This document shows positions 13,401 to 23,516 of a stretch of 64,000 nucleotides of DNA, piece by piece. This DNA is from Opisthocomus hoazin (lineage: Eukaryota; Chordata; Aves; Opisthocomiformes; Opisthocomidae): positions 7,653,501 through 7,717,500 of the forward strand of contig NC_134419.1 of assembly GCF_030867145.1 (NCBI RefSeq). The letters run 5' to 3'. The stretch's first letter is position 1. Each line of letters opens with the position of its first letter. The position numbers were made by a program, and so were the translations under genes. The notes beneath the pieces were generated by a model that saw nothing but the letters and a program-made list of their open reading frames with translations, was not told the origin of the DNA and searched no databases.

Positions 13401-16400
13401 TTTTCTTTTCATTAGCTACTGACTTTGCTTTGAAAGTTGCTGACTGCCCTGAGACAGAATATCCAGTCAAAGCACTAAGCACACAACAAGGCTGTCTCTG
13501 GTACAGGAAGGATGATAAATTCAAAATCCCAAAAGGTAAATGCACCTTCGGGCTTTCGGAAGAATGGGAGGTCCCTGTTTTTACCAGCTGGAATTTATTG
13601 GAAGGCAAATAACCTGTGGTATTTTTCACCATTTAAACTTGGTGTTTACTGTCAGCTCTTCCGTGGTCCTTTTGATATGTTTATTAGCTACAATGAAAGA
13701 GTAGCAGGTAAACTACCTTGCAACAAAGAAACCCTGCTGATGCCTCAGGTTAAAAAAGTGAAATCCCTGAAATATATTGACTTCTGAGCATCTGGCTATG
13801 GGTGGAATTGGGCAGGCAGAGTACAGCACTGAGACAGGGGCTTGAGAATGACAGGACACGTTAATTAGGAGAGACTATGGTTTCTTCTACAGAAAGAAAA
13901 ATACAGCCTGGATCTGAGACAAATGTGGAAAATATATTGCTGCTTTCAAGCAGAATGTCACAATTTTTAGTGTCTGTTAAATGGATATTTTGTGGAGTTT
14001 TCCTTTTTACTTATATTGGTCACGCCACGGGAGTTAGTATTCTGCAAAGCACAGCTTTAAGTTTGCTAATATTTGTGGTTTTAAGGAAGATTTTGGAGTG
14101 AAAAAGAAAAGATGCTTGATGATGACTTAATATAAGCAAAAATATATTCTTATAGCTGAATGACCATTTTCATTAGACTCAGATTGTGACCAAAGAAAAA
14201 CCTGATGTAAATACATTTGACTTTAGAAAGCTCTCCCTTTTCATACAATAGCTCATTTAAGTTTCTTTTTCCCCACCAGGTTATGTTCGATTCCATCTGA
14301 TCTCTCCGTTGATACAGCAGTCTGCAGAGAAGTGAGGATTATGTTATTTATGCTTATCTTGCAGAGTAACTTAATTACCATATCTAGTGAAAAAGCCGTG
14401 AAGAGAGATGAATTTTAAACTAAAATAGAATAAGGCTTCCTCTTTTCATGTTCTTACACTTCCCTTGTGGTCTTATCTGTAGTTCAGCGAGGTTGGTTCT
14501 GCAGCAAGTCGTTACTGTAGCCAGGAGATGCGTAGGAGTGTCATGGTGTGTTATTCCCCAGTGCAAGGGTTGGAAAAAATAATAGCAGCAGCAGTGCACA
14601 TGCCAGCAGGAAGGGCTTAGAGAAGGAGCCGGTCCTGCAAAGAGCAGTCCACGGTCGTGTCCTGAACCAGCAGCTTGGGAGCCTGCAGGAGCAGGTGAAG
14701 CGACTTTCGGCAGCGTTTAGAAACCCAGCTGCTCGTTAGGCAGGCCACAAGATTACAGCTCTGCGCGTGCTGCGCTTCTGCCATTTGTAACAAATTCCAC
14801 AGGGCTTTTATCACAAGCCTGCCGAGGCCTGCACAACTGATGTGCTGGGAAGGCCTTTAGAAATCTGTTTTCATCGTGGCTTTGTTGGTTTGAACTTTGA
14901 ATTGGAATCCAGACAAAAATCTGAAAGCCCGGACTGCAATTTCCACATTGTATAGCCTGATTTGCGACAGCTTGTTATTATTTTTTTTATCTTGATAGAT
15001 AAATAGTCATCTCATTACTCAGGTCTTCAGCATAACTGAGTCCATCCGCCCCCCATTCCTTTACACAGAGTGTAAAAATCTCTGTCATTATGCAATGCGT
15101 TGAGCATTGGCATGTTACGGTGTGCATTCCTACCTTAGAGAGAGCTTAAATCATGTGAAACTGGAATCTTATTCATTGCAAGGAATAGCTGAGTGTCAGC
15201 GTAATTTTAAAGTAGTGTTGTGTGCTTTCTGGGCAAAGGGAAACTTGCATTCTGTATTCCCAGGGTTGCTGAAAATTTTGAATCTCATTTTACTCAAGTA
15301 TTTATTTCTGTTGGGGAACTTCTTGTGTGTACGATCAAACTCATTGGGCTGGATTTTTATCGTCTTTCTATTCCTTTTTATCTTTCTTTCTTTCTAACCT
15401 GCTGCCCTTTTCCCCATCCAGCATAGTTTTGTTTGATACATTCGTAAACATCCTTTCCCACAACCTTGGTGAACCAGCGTATGAAGCAGACGTCGCTCAG
15501 CTGGAATACAAGCTCGTAGCTGGAGAGCACGGCTTAGTCATTCGAGTGAAAGGATTCAATCATAAACTACCTGTAAGCACTGCTGATCTGCTGAACACTT
15601 GCATGCATGCTGCTTTGCGGTGGATGTGCTTTTTCTCGTAGCAGCTGGAGCCTGGCTGGCTGGAGCGCTGAATGTTTATGTGGGGTGTTTTAAATTGGAA
15701 AATGTGTATCTCTGTTCAGATACAGGGTGATGCATCAAATGCTTTTTCATGTGCTTACGTGTATAAAGATGTAGTTTTATTCACTTAAATAAGCTCAAAT
15801 TACCGACCTTAGGCTGACTTAAGAGAAATCTTCCTTTAATTGTATCTCCATTAAGACTTTAACAGCTTTTCCTTTAGGAGGAGCTGTGAGTCTCCCCTGT
15901 GCCTTTAGCGTGTTCGAGCCTCTCCATCTATAAGCTAAGGCTGTTTGCACGCTGTCTGGGGAAGTGTGTCTGAACACGGGTTCTGTGTACAGCATGACCT
16001 CGCAGACAGGGCTTCTGCACATGCTCATTCTGGGTGCGGTTTTTCTTTGCTGGCTTGCGAAGAGCTTGCCTTACGAGGTTTGGGGGGTCCCTGTTCCCGC
16101 TCCCTAAACGCTGGCCCTGCGAGACGTGGCAAGCACAAACAAGGAGAACGCCGCCGAGCTTCCTTAGGCCTCCATCGCGAGAGCCTGACTGGAGCTTTAA
16201 CGTGGCTGTCAGTCGTCTGTAATGTGAGGTTTAACAGAAGAAGCCAGAGGTGCAAATGGCATGGGCTGAGTGTTCTTTTTTAATTATGAGTGTTGCTCTG
16301 TTGTGATGTCATTGTGCTGGTTGGCTATAAAAGGAAAAACTGGAATATCTAATACAGACATGCTGGAGATACAAGCTTGGTTTGTTTCAACAGAATGTGG

Positions 16401-19400
16401 AAACTCCTGTTGATTTGGGATGCTGAGCTTATTTCACTCACTTTCTAAAAATGCAGTCCTTTTGAAACTGACTGTCATTTGGTATAGAATTGTTCAGTGA
16501 AGAACATCTAACAGAACTGAGGAATGTGCTTTCGTAACCCTGCACCTCTCTTATGTTGACCAAATAATGATGACTTTTTTTTATTATTATTAATTTATAA
16601 GATTAAGTTTAAATTGGGTCTTTACAAACAAGAACTTAGAACTGTTTTCTTTACAGCTTCTGTTTCAGCTCATCATCGATTACTTGTCTGACTTCAGCTT
16701 TACTCCAGCAGTTTTTGAAATGATAACAGAGCAGCTGAAGAAAACGTACTTCAACATCCTCATCAAGCCCGAGACTCTGGCCAAGTGAGTTCTGGGGGAG
16801 TGCAAAAAGTGGCTGCATAGTGATGCCTGAAATTTATGGGTATCCTCTGAAACTCACCTGAAATTGAAACAGCAGCAAATGTTGAGGTTGAGCTGAAGAG
16901 CTCGGGAATCGATGCTCTGCACTCATGGAGGCTCTTTCCGGGGTGAGCTCAGGCAGCTCTGCAGCCAGCACACCAGACACGGGGGGCAGATTGGACACCC
17001 TGTAGCCGCTGTTCTGGAGCGACCTGCAGCCAACAGCAGGCGCTGAGGGAGGGCAGGCTCAGCCCCCAGCGATGCTCCTGGGGACCATCTCCCTGTCTCC
17101 AGGGCGATCCCCAGTCAGAAACGGGCTCTTTTGTATTAAACAGCTCTCGACGGCCTGTGGTTTTGTTTTCCTTCTTGCGTTGCAGGGATGTGCGTCTCCT
17201 AATTTTAGAACACGGCAGGTGGTCCATGATAGATAAATACCAGACCCTGATGAACGGCCTTTCCATCGAGTCTCTCTCGTCCTTCGTTAAGGCTTTCAAA
17301 TCACAGCTTTTTGTAGAGGGTCTCGTACAAGGAAACTTCACAAGCAGAGTAAGTACAGCTTCAGCAGCTGACGCGCTCAAACTTGTTCTTAAAATGTGCT
17401 TTGATGCCGTTGCCACAGCTCCAGCGCTCCCCTGCCCGCTGCCTGCCTCTGCCGTACCGGCAATGTGGAGGCTCGCTGGCACGGGGCAGCTTCACCTCGG
17501 ACGACTTGGGAATGCTCGTCTGGGAAAGCCACTGGGGAGTCCATAGTTGCCAATTTGAACAGAGCGGGGTTTTCAGGAATTCAGATTTAAACTGTAGAGA
17601 GGGGAAAATGTGGTGGAAATACACCTGTAGCCTGTATTGCCCCTGCTGCCCCCGTTTTCTCTATTGTTTGCTGTACTGATGTATTTGATAAGGAGAAATT
17701 GCCATGCTGATGTCATGAAAGAGGAGGCTTCCCTCGGAGTACATGTCTCCTGGAAATTGGATTGCCTGCATGATTTGATCAAACCTCACTGAGGTCTGGT
17801 TATCTTCAATCTCGCTAAACACCTGCAGCATTCACCGAAGTCTTCTGCCCTGGGACTAGGTCTCATGTAGTCCTGTCAGGCTTTTTAAATCAGAGTTGTT
17901 GTGTGGCTTAGCCCTGCGTGTCCCGCGTTGCTGAGGGCCTGCGTGTGGCGTGGGAGAGAAACCACCTGTGATTACCATTTGTGCCAAGAAGTTTGTCTTA
18001 GCTGGCGGTGTTTATCGTCAAGATGTTTAAAGCCTCCTAAAGAAAACATGCTAATGTTGGGAGGTCACAGCTTGTAATGGTGGAACAGGAGGAGGTCTGA
18101 GAATCCAGTCGTGGTTTGCTGAGAGCCTTTGTTCGAAGTGCTTTTATATATTGCTGCAGCCTCCGTGTGAGCTAAGCTCCTTTCACCGTGTGGCACGTGC
18201 AACCCCCTAGCTCCTACACCAGTTACTGTTTCTCTTACTTCCTCCCATTTCCTCCACTTAAACCCCAGAGGCCTGTTCCCAGAGCTCCAGCTTCGTGCAC
18301 ACGAGAGGGGCCTTACCTCTTCCCGTGTGCACCCTTGGCTGCTTAATGGCTGATGCTGTTCCTCTGGCTGCTGCGTTCTCCTTCTGGAGAAGTTACAGTG
18401 CAAGGAACTGCCTGGAGATTCTGTCTGCTGTGCAGTGGGGCACAGAGGTCTCCAGAGGGACTTGGGTGAGGCGAGGGGGCAGGGACGTAGGTGCACGACA
18501 GAGCTCGGGGGGGTCACTTTCCCGAGCGATGTGCAGCGCGGTGTGGCTGTGAATTGGGGAATTAATTCTCTGCTAAATAAAACTTACATTGATGCTTTCT
18601 CTCCTAGGAAGCAAAGGATTTTCTGAATTACGTTGTTCAGTGAGTATCTCTTCATTCTTGCACCACTCGTTATGTGGAAGCTGTAATCAAGTGAAGATTC
18701 TTTTCTGGAGGGAAGGGGTCAGGGTGGGAGCGATGCAGGAATTCCCTTCCCCCCCTCCTGGATGCAGTGCTGCCGGGGTTTAGTTTGCGGGCGGTGGCCG
18801 TTCATCATGGCAGTTTAATTGGACATTGTTCTGGTTTGGGGAAGGGGAAGACAACGTCAGACTGAGCGTGTGAACGTCTGGGTGTTCTGGTGGTTTTGGG
18901 TACGAAGTGAGCGGGCGTTTGACACTTTGCTGTTTGCGCTCCCTTCAGAAAGCTCCAGTTTGCCCCTCTGGCCCACCTCTGCCCTGTTCAGTTCCGGGTG
19001 GTGGATCTGCCAAACACGCATCTGCTCTGTAAGGTGAAAACCCTCAACAAAGGTGATGCCAACTCCGAGGTGACGGTGTATTACCAGGTAATGCAACAGC
19101 GTGGTGTGTGCTGCCTGTTCCCTCCGGTAGCCGCCGAGGCTGGGGTTGTACTAATGTCGCAGTCTGGAGAGCAGTCTCTCACGTCGGCACGCGCCCTCAG
19201 CTCAGAGGCTGAGCCCAGGTGGGCTCTCGCAGCGCATGGTGGTCCCTGGAACCGACGTCTTCCCCTCCTGGCCTGGGCTAGCACTTAGCAGCGGGGTTTG
19301 TGCCTTGGTGCTGTCCTGGTGCCCTTGCCACTGATCTCATGGTCCTGGGCCAAGCCCTCCCCTCCAAGGGCCGGGGCCAGGCCCCCGCCAGAAACAAGAA

Positions 19401-22400
19401 CTTCCCAGCTGTCCCTGCTGTGAACTGTAACGTAGCGCTGCAGGCCAGGCTGAGGTGCACGCCACAGCTGTCACCTGGGTCTGAACTGTGGCGTTTAACT
19501 CCACAAAATCACCCTGAATTCTTCATTTTCTTTCTAGTCAGGTGCCAGGAACCTAAGGGAATATACCCTCATGGAGCTGCTTGTGGTGAGTTGGTGTTTG
19601 TGTCTCCTAAGTCCTCCAAGGGTCTTCTCTGAAAACGGTGCTTGGGGCTACGATGAGGCCACGGGGCTAAGTTGTACAGAGGGGACAGCACATACCTATT
19701 GCTTGTTCTGATGAAACATCCGAGTGTTGGGGACGGGATCCCCGAACCGCTGCAGTGATGGGCGGTATGGAAGCCTGTTCTCTTAGCTACCTCCAGGTGA
19801 CCGAGACCTCTCCCAGTTCAGGGGGTGCCGCTGGGAAGGCAGCGCTTCAGTTGTTCTCGCGTGTCGTGACCATGTTTCTGTGTGGAGCTCAAGGGCAGCC
19901 TGCGGGGAAGCATCGCTTCTGCGGTAACGCGTTTGTGCTCTGTTTCAGATGCACATGGAAGAGCCTTGCTTTGACTTCCTGAGAACCAAGCAGACCCTCG
20001 GGTGAGTTCCCGGTGGAGCAGGACAGCTCTGACGCACCTGCTGTTCCCTCGTATGTTTACACTGGAAACCCTTCCAGCACAGTGGCTAATTCCTTAGTTG
20101 GTGTAGTGGAAGGAGCCACACAAACACATCAAAACCAGGAGCAGCCAGTGATACAAGCTGCAACCAAGTTGCTTTTGAGTCCTGTGAGAATTGTGTCTCC
20201 TACCAGTGTGTTAACTTGGAATTACTCAGCATCAGGTTGTCCCTTCTGCCGAAATCGGCTCCCCGTTCCCCAGGGACGTGGTGGTGCATAGCAGCCTCCC
20301 TCAGAGGCACCCTCTGCCTCGGGGAACTGGAACAAGCTTTTCACAGCTCCAGGTCTGTCACTGATGAATTAGTTTGCAGGAACACAAACAGAGATACTCT
20401 GCCAAGCTTAAAAGGATTTCCTGAAAATGAGAACACTGAAGTGCAGCGATGCACGAAATAAAGGAAAGATGACTATTGAGAATTTATATCTGAGATTTTT
20501 CTTTCTGAAGTACCAACAATATTTTAACTTGTAGCATATCCTGTAACTGAAAATTTAATTGTGCTTGTGGAATTACATTATTATTTCCCCACCCCCACCC
20601 CCCTTTTTTTTTTAGCTACCACGTGTACCCCACCTGCAGGAACACTTCTGGCATTCTTGGCTTCTCGGTCACAGTAGCAACCCAGGCAACCAAATACAAG
20701 TAAGTGCGTGCTCTGTGGTTCGTGCTCATCACCAGTCCCAGGCGTGGGCCGCGGGAGGGACCCGGGGCTGCCAGCACCCATTTTGGGTGACCTTATCCCT
20801 CTGTGTCCGTGCCCACCATGTCCCCGGGCAGAGGCTCGGGCTGACGCAGTCAGGCTCTGCATGGAGGTGTCTGGATTCTGCTGACCTGGGGCTCCAGGAC
20901 TCAGCTGGCCCGTCCAGCTGGGCAAAGCATCACTGTAAATGGCAGCTGTTGTTGCTGTCATGTGAATAAGAAGGAATTCAGCACAGGAAATTCATGGCAA
21001 CTGGTTTTAGAAAAGTCAAGGTTAACAAGGGGGGCCAGTGGACCTTGCATGTGTTCAGGTGCTGAACACCTGAGCCTCATGGGACATAGTGAGGTATCAA
21101 ACTCTGTGACCATGTTCACGTGGCGTACTTTGTGTAAGTAAGTGGTGTATTTGCACAGCATCCAGCTGACAAATTACTGATGAGAGTTGCACCTCATCTT
21201 CTGCTTGTTCAGTTAGAGCAGGTCACAGCTGACCTCTCACTTGCGAGTTCTCACCTGCTTCAGGCTGTGGAGGGTTTGTGTTTTCATGCTATGCAGGGAG
21301 CTATGCAGCAGCCCAAAGGGAGCCTCACGAGAGCAGTTCTGGCCTCAGCTTGTGCTGCTGCTGGCAGTTGTGGCACAGTGACTGGAAAGCACCGCCAAAA
21401 TAAAGCAATAGCTTTAAGCTTCTTAAACTGCAGCAGTCCTGGCTGGCATAGGGAAGAGCACTCTGAAGACCAAGTAAAACGTCGTATGGCCCTTCTGAAG
21501 ATGTGCTGCCCGGAGAGCTCAGGCTGTTGCCAAGTAAATCCTGCGTAGCTGCTCTTCTGGCCCAGTTTCAGCAGACAGAGCATCATGGTTGTGTCCAAAG
21601 CTGGGGCTAACTACAGGTATTATTGACGGAGTATTTGAAAAATATGCAACTTGTGCAAAAATAATACTGTTTCAGTGGAAGTTTAATTAGCACAGAGTAC
21701 TGCTGCCTTTTAATTTTTCACATTTGGATGACACTTCCATTAGTGAGGTCTGTCTTATTGGTGAAGATTTTAATGTTTTAAAAACCACAATCCATCACTT
21801 CACATGCTTTTTCTTTTCTTAAAGAGACCGTCAGTATTTCTGTGCAGGGCTCCAGGCTGCGGTTGGGGTTCCTGATACAGCAGCTCGGGCACGTGTTGCT
21901 GCTGCATACAGTAAGCCTGCGTCCCCCGCAGCAGCGACTCCTCGTGCTGCTTGGTTATCTGAAGTCCCTGTGCTTGAGCAACACTTAATACAGCTGAAAA
22001 TCAGAGCACTGGTTTTACTCCCCGATACCAGGGAAGATAGACAAGCTGGTGTTGGCAGATGTGTGAGCTTTTCAGGGGTGGAGGGAAGCAAGTCTGACCC
22101 AAACAGTCCTTCGTCATTTGGGGGCTGTTCTGCTGCTTTACCCCAGTATTCTGTTTTTCCTGCCTGATTTAATTATCTGTCTTTTAGTTCTGAATTGGTT
22201 GACAAGAAAATAGAGGAGTTTCTTGCTTGCTTTGAAGAGAAGATCAAGCATTTAACTGAAGATGCTTTTAGCACCCAGGTAAGGCTTGATCTTGAAAAAC
22301 TCTTCAACTGCTGAATGACACCTAAACTGGAGGATTTGGTTACTGCTCTCTGGTGTATTTCTGAGGTTTTTCTGGACAAAGGACTCACTTTTAAATCCTG

Positions 22401-23515
22401 CCTCTTACTCCCTTCCGCAGTCAATCTCTAAACATTTGCTCTCTGGCCCTTTACAGTTAAGTTTGAAAGCAGTGAACTACCTTGTTAATGTAATTTGGGT
22501 TTTCTTTCAACTTTGGTGAATATGATGGTAAATTAAGGTAGTTTTAAAACCCTGTGAAACTAATTGTTTTTGTCTTTTCCAAATGTAGGTTACAGCTTTG
22601 ATAAAACTTAAAGAATGTGAAGACTCCCACCTTGGTGAAGAAGTGGACCGGAACTGGAATGAAGTTGTGACGCAGCAGTATCTCTTCGACAGGCTGGCCC
22701 GAGAGGTCGGTGGGCGCTCGCCGTTGTTCAGGGGAACACTCGCACATTGCTTTTTGCAGCAGTTTCACATGCAAAGCTTAAAGAGGGGGAGTGATGCTAC
22801 TACTGAGACACTGGTTCTAAAACTACGTGCTATTTTTAAACAGGCTCTTTTAGCTAACGGGATATAGTTTGTAGAGAAACCATGCTTATGTTTAAAATTA
22901 CTTGAATCGCCACTGTGCTACTTAAACCTCATCATTCCTGTGGGTTTCAGATTGAAGCTCTGAAGTCTGTTACAAAATCAGACCTGGTCACCTGGTTCCA
23001 AGCGCACAGAAGCAACAAGAAGAAAGTGCTCAGCGTTCACGTGAGTGTCCGTCAGCTCCACATCCCTGACATCTGAAATGCCAAACATTGATAAGCTCAG
23101 CGAGCCCAGTGAGGGTGGGGTGTAAGAGCTCCATAATCTAACCTTTAATGGGGTGGCTATCCACACTACTGTTCACATTTTCTACATTTCTAATTATTGT
23201 TGTCATTTGAATTGTATTTAAGTACCTGTATTTAATTGTCAGGGCAGATGAACATTGACTGAGATCCAAATTATGGAAGCCTAGAGCCAAGTTTCTTTTC
23301 TGGTACCTTTTTTCCAGGTGGTTGGATATGGAAAGCACGAAGGGGACTTGGAGGTTACAGCTGTCTCAGAAGTACAGAACTCTTTGTCTGGTGAAATACC
23401 TCATCTTGTTTTCTTGCCCCCATCTTCTTTGATGATTGACGTTACTTCCATCAAGGACATCAAAGCTTACACATCAACTCTGAATGTTCTCCCTTACCAT
23501 AAAATATTAAAATAA
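1396..23515 (+). CDS. NRDC: Nardilysin, 27 C-terminal coding exons (gene span; 5' part outside window)
   Basis: Nardilysin is an M16 (pitrilysin/insulysin-type) zinc endopeptidase that cleaves at dibasic sites; it is also known to promote ADAM17-type ectodomain shedding. Twenty-seven exons join in consistent phase into 862 residues, roughly the last three quarters of the protein. Recognisable blocks are the end of the first M16 domain with the distal zinc-ligand Glu (EAVDSE), an M16_C region (about residues 95-250), the middle M16 domain (about 270-580), and a final M16-like domain with the [16 protein letters not shown] block (about 670-690). The HXXEH motif and the acidic stretch typical of nardilysin are not in the window. 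Most introns are GT-AG; one is GC-AG. The gene converges on OSBPL9. Identification rests on recognising the protein along its whole length; insulysin (IDE) is excluded by the sequence of these blocks. Confidence 0.97.
1470..3352 (+). other. NRDC: NRDC intron carrying a CR1 copy
   Basis: This intron interrupts the zinc-ligand Glu codon. Apart from the CR1 fragment at 1764-2217 nothing recognisable was found. Confidence 0.85.
1764..2217 (+). mobile_element. 5'-truncated CR1 LINE, + strand
   Basis: This is a 3' fragment of a CR1 retrotransposon. An open frame (1772-2125) matches the C-terminal end of the CR1 ORF2 protein (blocks [33 protein letters not shown]). It is followed by the typical short 3' UTR and three ATTCTGTG-type tail units at about 2189-2213. 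A seven-base direct repeat GTGAACA at 1764-1770 and 2211-2217 may be the target-site duplication. The open frame suggests a fairly young copy. It sits in an NRDC intron in sense orientation. Confidence 0.93.
3353..3448 (+). CDS. NRDC: NRDC exon, YQLARPSD to KKFFWG
   Basis: Acceptor TTAACAG, donor GTAAGT. It completes the Glu codon and encodes [14 protein letters not shown]...KKFFW, a block typical of nardilysin. Confidence 0.97.
3449..4368 (+). other. NRDC: NRDC intron with a long antisense open frame
   Basis: No repeat family was recognised. The antisense strand is open for 201 codons (4092-3487), with no recognised protein similarity; it is most likely chance. Confidence 0.8.
4369..4491 (+). 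CDS. NRDC: NRDC exon, NADTLKHEP to VVQSK
   Basis: Acceptor TTTACAG, donor GTAACA. It encodes [10 protein letters not shown]...[10 protein letters not shown] in phase with both neighbours. Confidence 0.97.
4492..5997 (+). other. NRDC: NRDC intron, no recognised element
   Basis: Single-copy-looking, T-rich intron sequence with no exon, RNA gene or repeat family that I can support. Confidence 0.7.
5998..6055 (+). CDS. NRDC: NRDC exon, TLDTLEKW to SEIPN
   Basis: Acceptor TTATTAG, donor GTAAGA. It encodes [18 protein letters not shown] and ends with two bases of the next Asn codon. Confidence 0.97.
6056..7058 (+). other. NRDC: NRDC intron with an A-run
   Basis: It contains an A-rich run near 6121-6135; nothing else was recognised. 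Confidence 0.7.
7059..7132 (+). CDS. NRDC: NRDC exon, [10 protein letters not shown] to HKLYR
   Basis: Acceptor TTTTAAG, donor GTAAGT. It encodes [19 protein letters not shown] and then HKLYR. Confidence 0.97.
7323..7392 (+). CDS. NRDC: NRDC exon, VPIRKVHSL to QEQYY
   Basis: Acceptor GTGTTCAG, donor GTATGG. It encodes [19 protein letters not shown]; the Val codon at its start and the Arg codon at its end are both split. Confidence 0.97.
7795..7872 (+). CDS. NRDC: NRDC exon, [10 protein letters not shown] to SFLRK
   Basis: Acceptor CTTTTAG, donor GTACGT. It encodes [19 protein letters not shown] and then LSFLRK, a conserved M16_C block (SWLxGHEGxGS). Confidence 0.97.
7938..7966. repeat. TA-rich simple repeat
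   Basis: Two TATATAT-type runs separated by TATTTTG, within an NRDC intron about 65 bases after the exon. Confidence 0.8.
8296..8416 (+). CDS. NRDC: NRDC exon, [11 protein letters not shown] to KHFYE
   Basis: Acceptor CCATAG, donor GTATGA. It encodes [19 protein letters not shown]...GYKHFYE and ends on a codon boundary. Confidence 0.97.
8495..8553 (+). CDS. NRDC: NRDC exon, [10 protein letters not shown] to RGPDK; GC donor
   Basis: Acceptor CTGCAG. It encodes [19 protein letters not shown]. The reading frame requires the exon to end at 8553, so the intron begins with GCAAGT: a GC-AG intron. Using the nearby GT four bases on would break the frame. Confidence 0.96.
9165..9219 (+). CDS. NRDC: NRDC exon, IWEEIQKIE to HYQEQ
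   Basis: Acceptor TTTACAG, donor GTATTC. It encodes [18 protein letters not shown] and ends on a codon boundary. Confidence 0.97.
9220..11692 (+). other. NRDC: NRDC intron, 2.5 kb, no recognised element
   Basis: The protein is continuous across this intron (QEQ then TDPVDY), so no exon is missing. I see no repeat family or RNA gene I can support. Confidence 0.7.
11693..11797 (+). CDS. NRDC: NRDC exon, [10 protein letters not shown] to LLFEYKPE
   Basis: The acceptor CTTACAG is followed by a second AG four bases later; the phase requires the first. Donor GTAAAT. It encodes [15 protein letters not shown]...[11 protein letters not shown]. Confidence 0.97.
12057..12180 (+). CDS. NRDC: NRDC exon, IIADALNQL to QYSVE
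   Basis: Acceptor CTTGTAG, donor GTAAAA. It encodes [19 protein letters not shown]...[11 protein letters not shown]. Confidence 0.97.
12181..12722 (+). other. NRDC: NRDC intron, nothing recognised
   Basis: Intron sequence without a supported element. Confidence 0.7.
12723..12809 (+). CDS. NRDC: NRDC exon, IDKYWSDLW to ENKYI
   Basis: Acceptor TTTAATAG, donor GTAAGG. It encodes [19 protein letters not shown] and then HLPEENKYI. Confidence 0.97.
12810..13415 (+). other. NRDC: NRDC intron, nothing recognised
   Basis: Intron sequence without a supported element. Confidence 0.7.
13416..13535 (+). CDS. NRDC: NRDC exon, TDFALKVAD to FKIPK
   Basis: Acceptor TTTTCATTAG, donor GTAAAT. It encodes [19 protein letters not shown]...[12 protein letters not shown]. 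Confidence 0.97.
13536..14279 (+). other. NRDC: NRDC intron, nothing recognised
   Basis: Intron sequence without a supported element. The open frames that run on from the flanking exon have no recognised similarity. Confidence 0.7.
14280..14331 (+). CDS. NRDC: NRDC small exon, [16 protein letters not shown]
   Basis: Acceptor CCCCACCAG, donor GTGAGG. This 52-nt exon has an M16 middle-domain signature (RFHLISPLI). Confidence 0.97.
14332..15421 (+). other. NRDC: NRDC intron ending in a CTTT repeat
   Basis: A (CTTT)n run at about 15380-15394 lies just upstream of the acceptor and probably adds to its pyrimidine tract. Nothing else was recognised. Confidence 0.75.
15422..15572 (+). CDS. NRDC: NRDC exon, IVLFDTFVN to FNHKLP
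   Basis: Acceptor CATCCAG, donor GTAAGC. It encodes [19 protein letters not shown]...[11 protein letters not shown]. The block [12 protein letters not shown] is strongly M16-like. Confidence 0.97.
15573..16656 (+). other. NRDC: NRDC intron, nothing recognised
   Basis: Intron sequence; overlapping open frames on both strands near 15.9-16.3 kb look like chance. No repeat family was identified. Confidence 0.7.
16657..16784 (+). CDS. NRDC: NRDC exon, [10 protein letters not shown] to KPETLA
   Basis: Acceptor TTTACAG, donor GTGAGT. It encodes [19 protein letters not shown]...[12 protein letters not shown]. Confidence 0.97.
17186..17348 (+). CDS. NRDC: NRDC exon, [10 protein letters not shown] to GNFTSR
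   Basis: Acceptor GTTGCAG, donor GTAAGT. It encodes [19 protein letters not shown]...[12 protein letters not shown]. Confidence 0.97.
17349..18607 (+). other. NRDC: NRDC intron, nothing recognised
   Basis: GC-richer intron with chance open frames on both strands; no supported element. Confidence 0.7.
18608..18639 (+). CDS. NRDC: NRDC 32-nt microexon, [10 protein letters not shown]
   Basis: Acceptor CTCCTAG, donor GTGAGT. It adds [10 protein letters not shown] and two bases of a Gln codon. Skipping it would shift the frame. Confidence 0.95.
18640..18948 (+). other. NRDC: NRDC intron, nothing recognised
   Basis: A short intron of about 310 bases without a supported element. Confidence 0.7.
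18949..19087 (+). CDS. NRDC: NRDC exon, KLQFAPLAH to EVTVYYQ
   Basis: Acceptor CCTTCAG, donor GTAATG. It encodes [19 protein letters not shown]...[13 protein letters not shown]. Confidence 0.97.
19538..19585 (+). CDS. NRDC: NRDC exon, [16 protein letters not shown]
   Basis: Acceptor TTTCTAG, donor GTGAGT. A 48-nt exon with codon boundaries at both ends. Confidence 0.97.
19586..19948 (+). other. NRDC: NRDC intron, nothing recognised
   Basis: A short intron without a supported element. Confidence 0.7.
19949..20001 (+). CDS. NRDC: NRDC exon, [17 protein letters not shown]
   Basis: Acceptor TGTTTCAG, donor GTGAGT. It carries the conserved [15 protein letters not shown] block of the last M16 domain. 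Confidence 0.97.
20002..20615 (+). other. NRDC: NRDC intron with long C/T tract at the acceptor
   Basis: A nearly pure C-then-T tract at about 20587-20613 precedes the TTTAG acceptor. Nothing else was recognised. Confidence 0.75.
20616..20699 (+). CDS. NRDC: NRDC exon, [17 protein letters not shown]
   Basis: Donor GTAAGT. It encodes the highly conserved [17 protein letters not shown] block. Confidence 0.97.
20700..22187 (+). other. NRDC: NRDC intron, nothing recognised
   Basis: 1.5 kb of intron with no supported element; several short open frames only. Confidence 0.7.
22188..22278 (+). CDS. NRDC: NRDC exon, [10 protein letters not shown] to DAFSTQ
   Basis: Acceptor CTTTTAG, donor GTAAGG. 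It encodes [19 protein letters not shown]...LTEDAFSTQ. Confidence 0.97.
22279..22588 (+). other. NRDC: NRDC intron, nothing recognised
   Basis: A short intron of about 310 bases without a supported element. Confidence 0.7.
22589..22705 (+). CDS. NRDC: NRDC exon, [12 protein letters not shown] to DRLARE
   Basis: Acceptor AATGTAG, donor GTCGGT, which departs from the consensus. It encodes [19 protein letters not shown] and then [20 protein letters not shown]. Confidence 0.97.
22951..23040 (+). CDS. NRDC: NRDC exon, IEALKSVTK to LSVH
   Basis: Acceptor GTTTCAG, donor GTGAGT. It encodes [19 protein letters not shown] and then [11 protein letters not shown]. Confidence 0.97.
23318..23515 (+). CDS. 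NRDC: NRDC last coding exon with stop
   Basis: Acceptor TTTCCAG. It encodes [13 protein letters not shown]...[14 protein letters not shown], then TAA at 23513-23515. The C-terminal ending resembles that of mammalian nardilysin. Confidence 0.97.
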   Translation: MVGYGKHEGDLEVTAVSEVQNSLSGEIPHLVFLPPSSLMIDVTSIKDIKAYTSTLNVLPYHKILK

Positions 23516-23516
23516 A
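23511..23516 (+). terminator. NRDC: AATAAA overlapping the NRDC stop codon
   Basis: The hexamer AATAAA contains the TAA stop. If used, it would leave a 3' UTR of only about 20 bases; use is uncertain. Confidence 0.35.
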
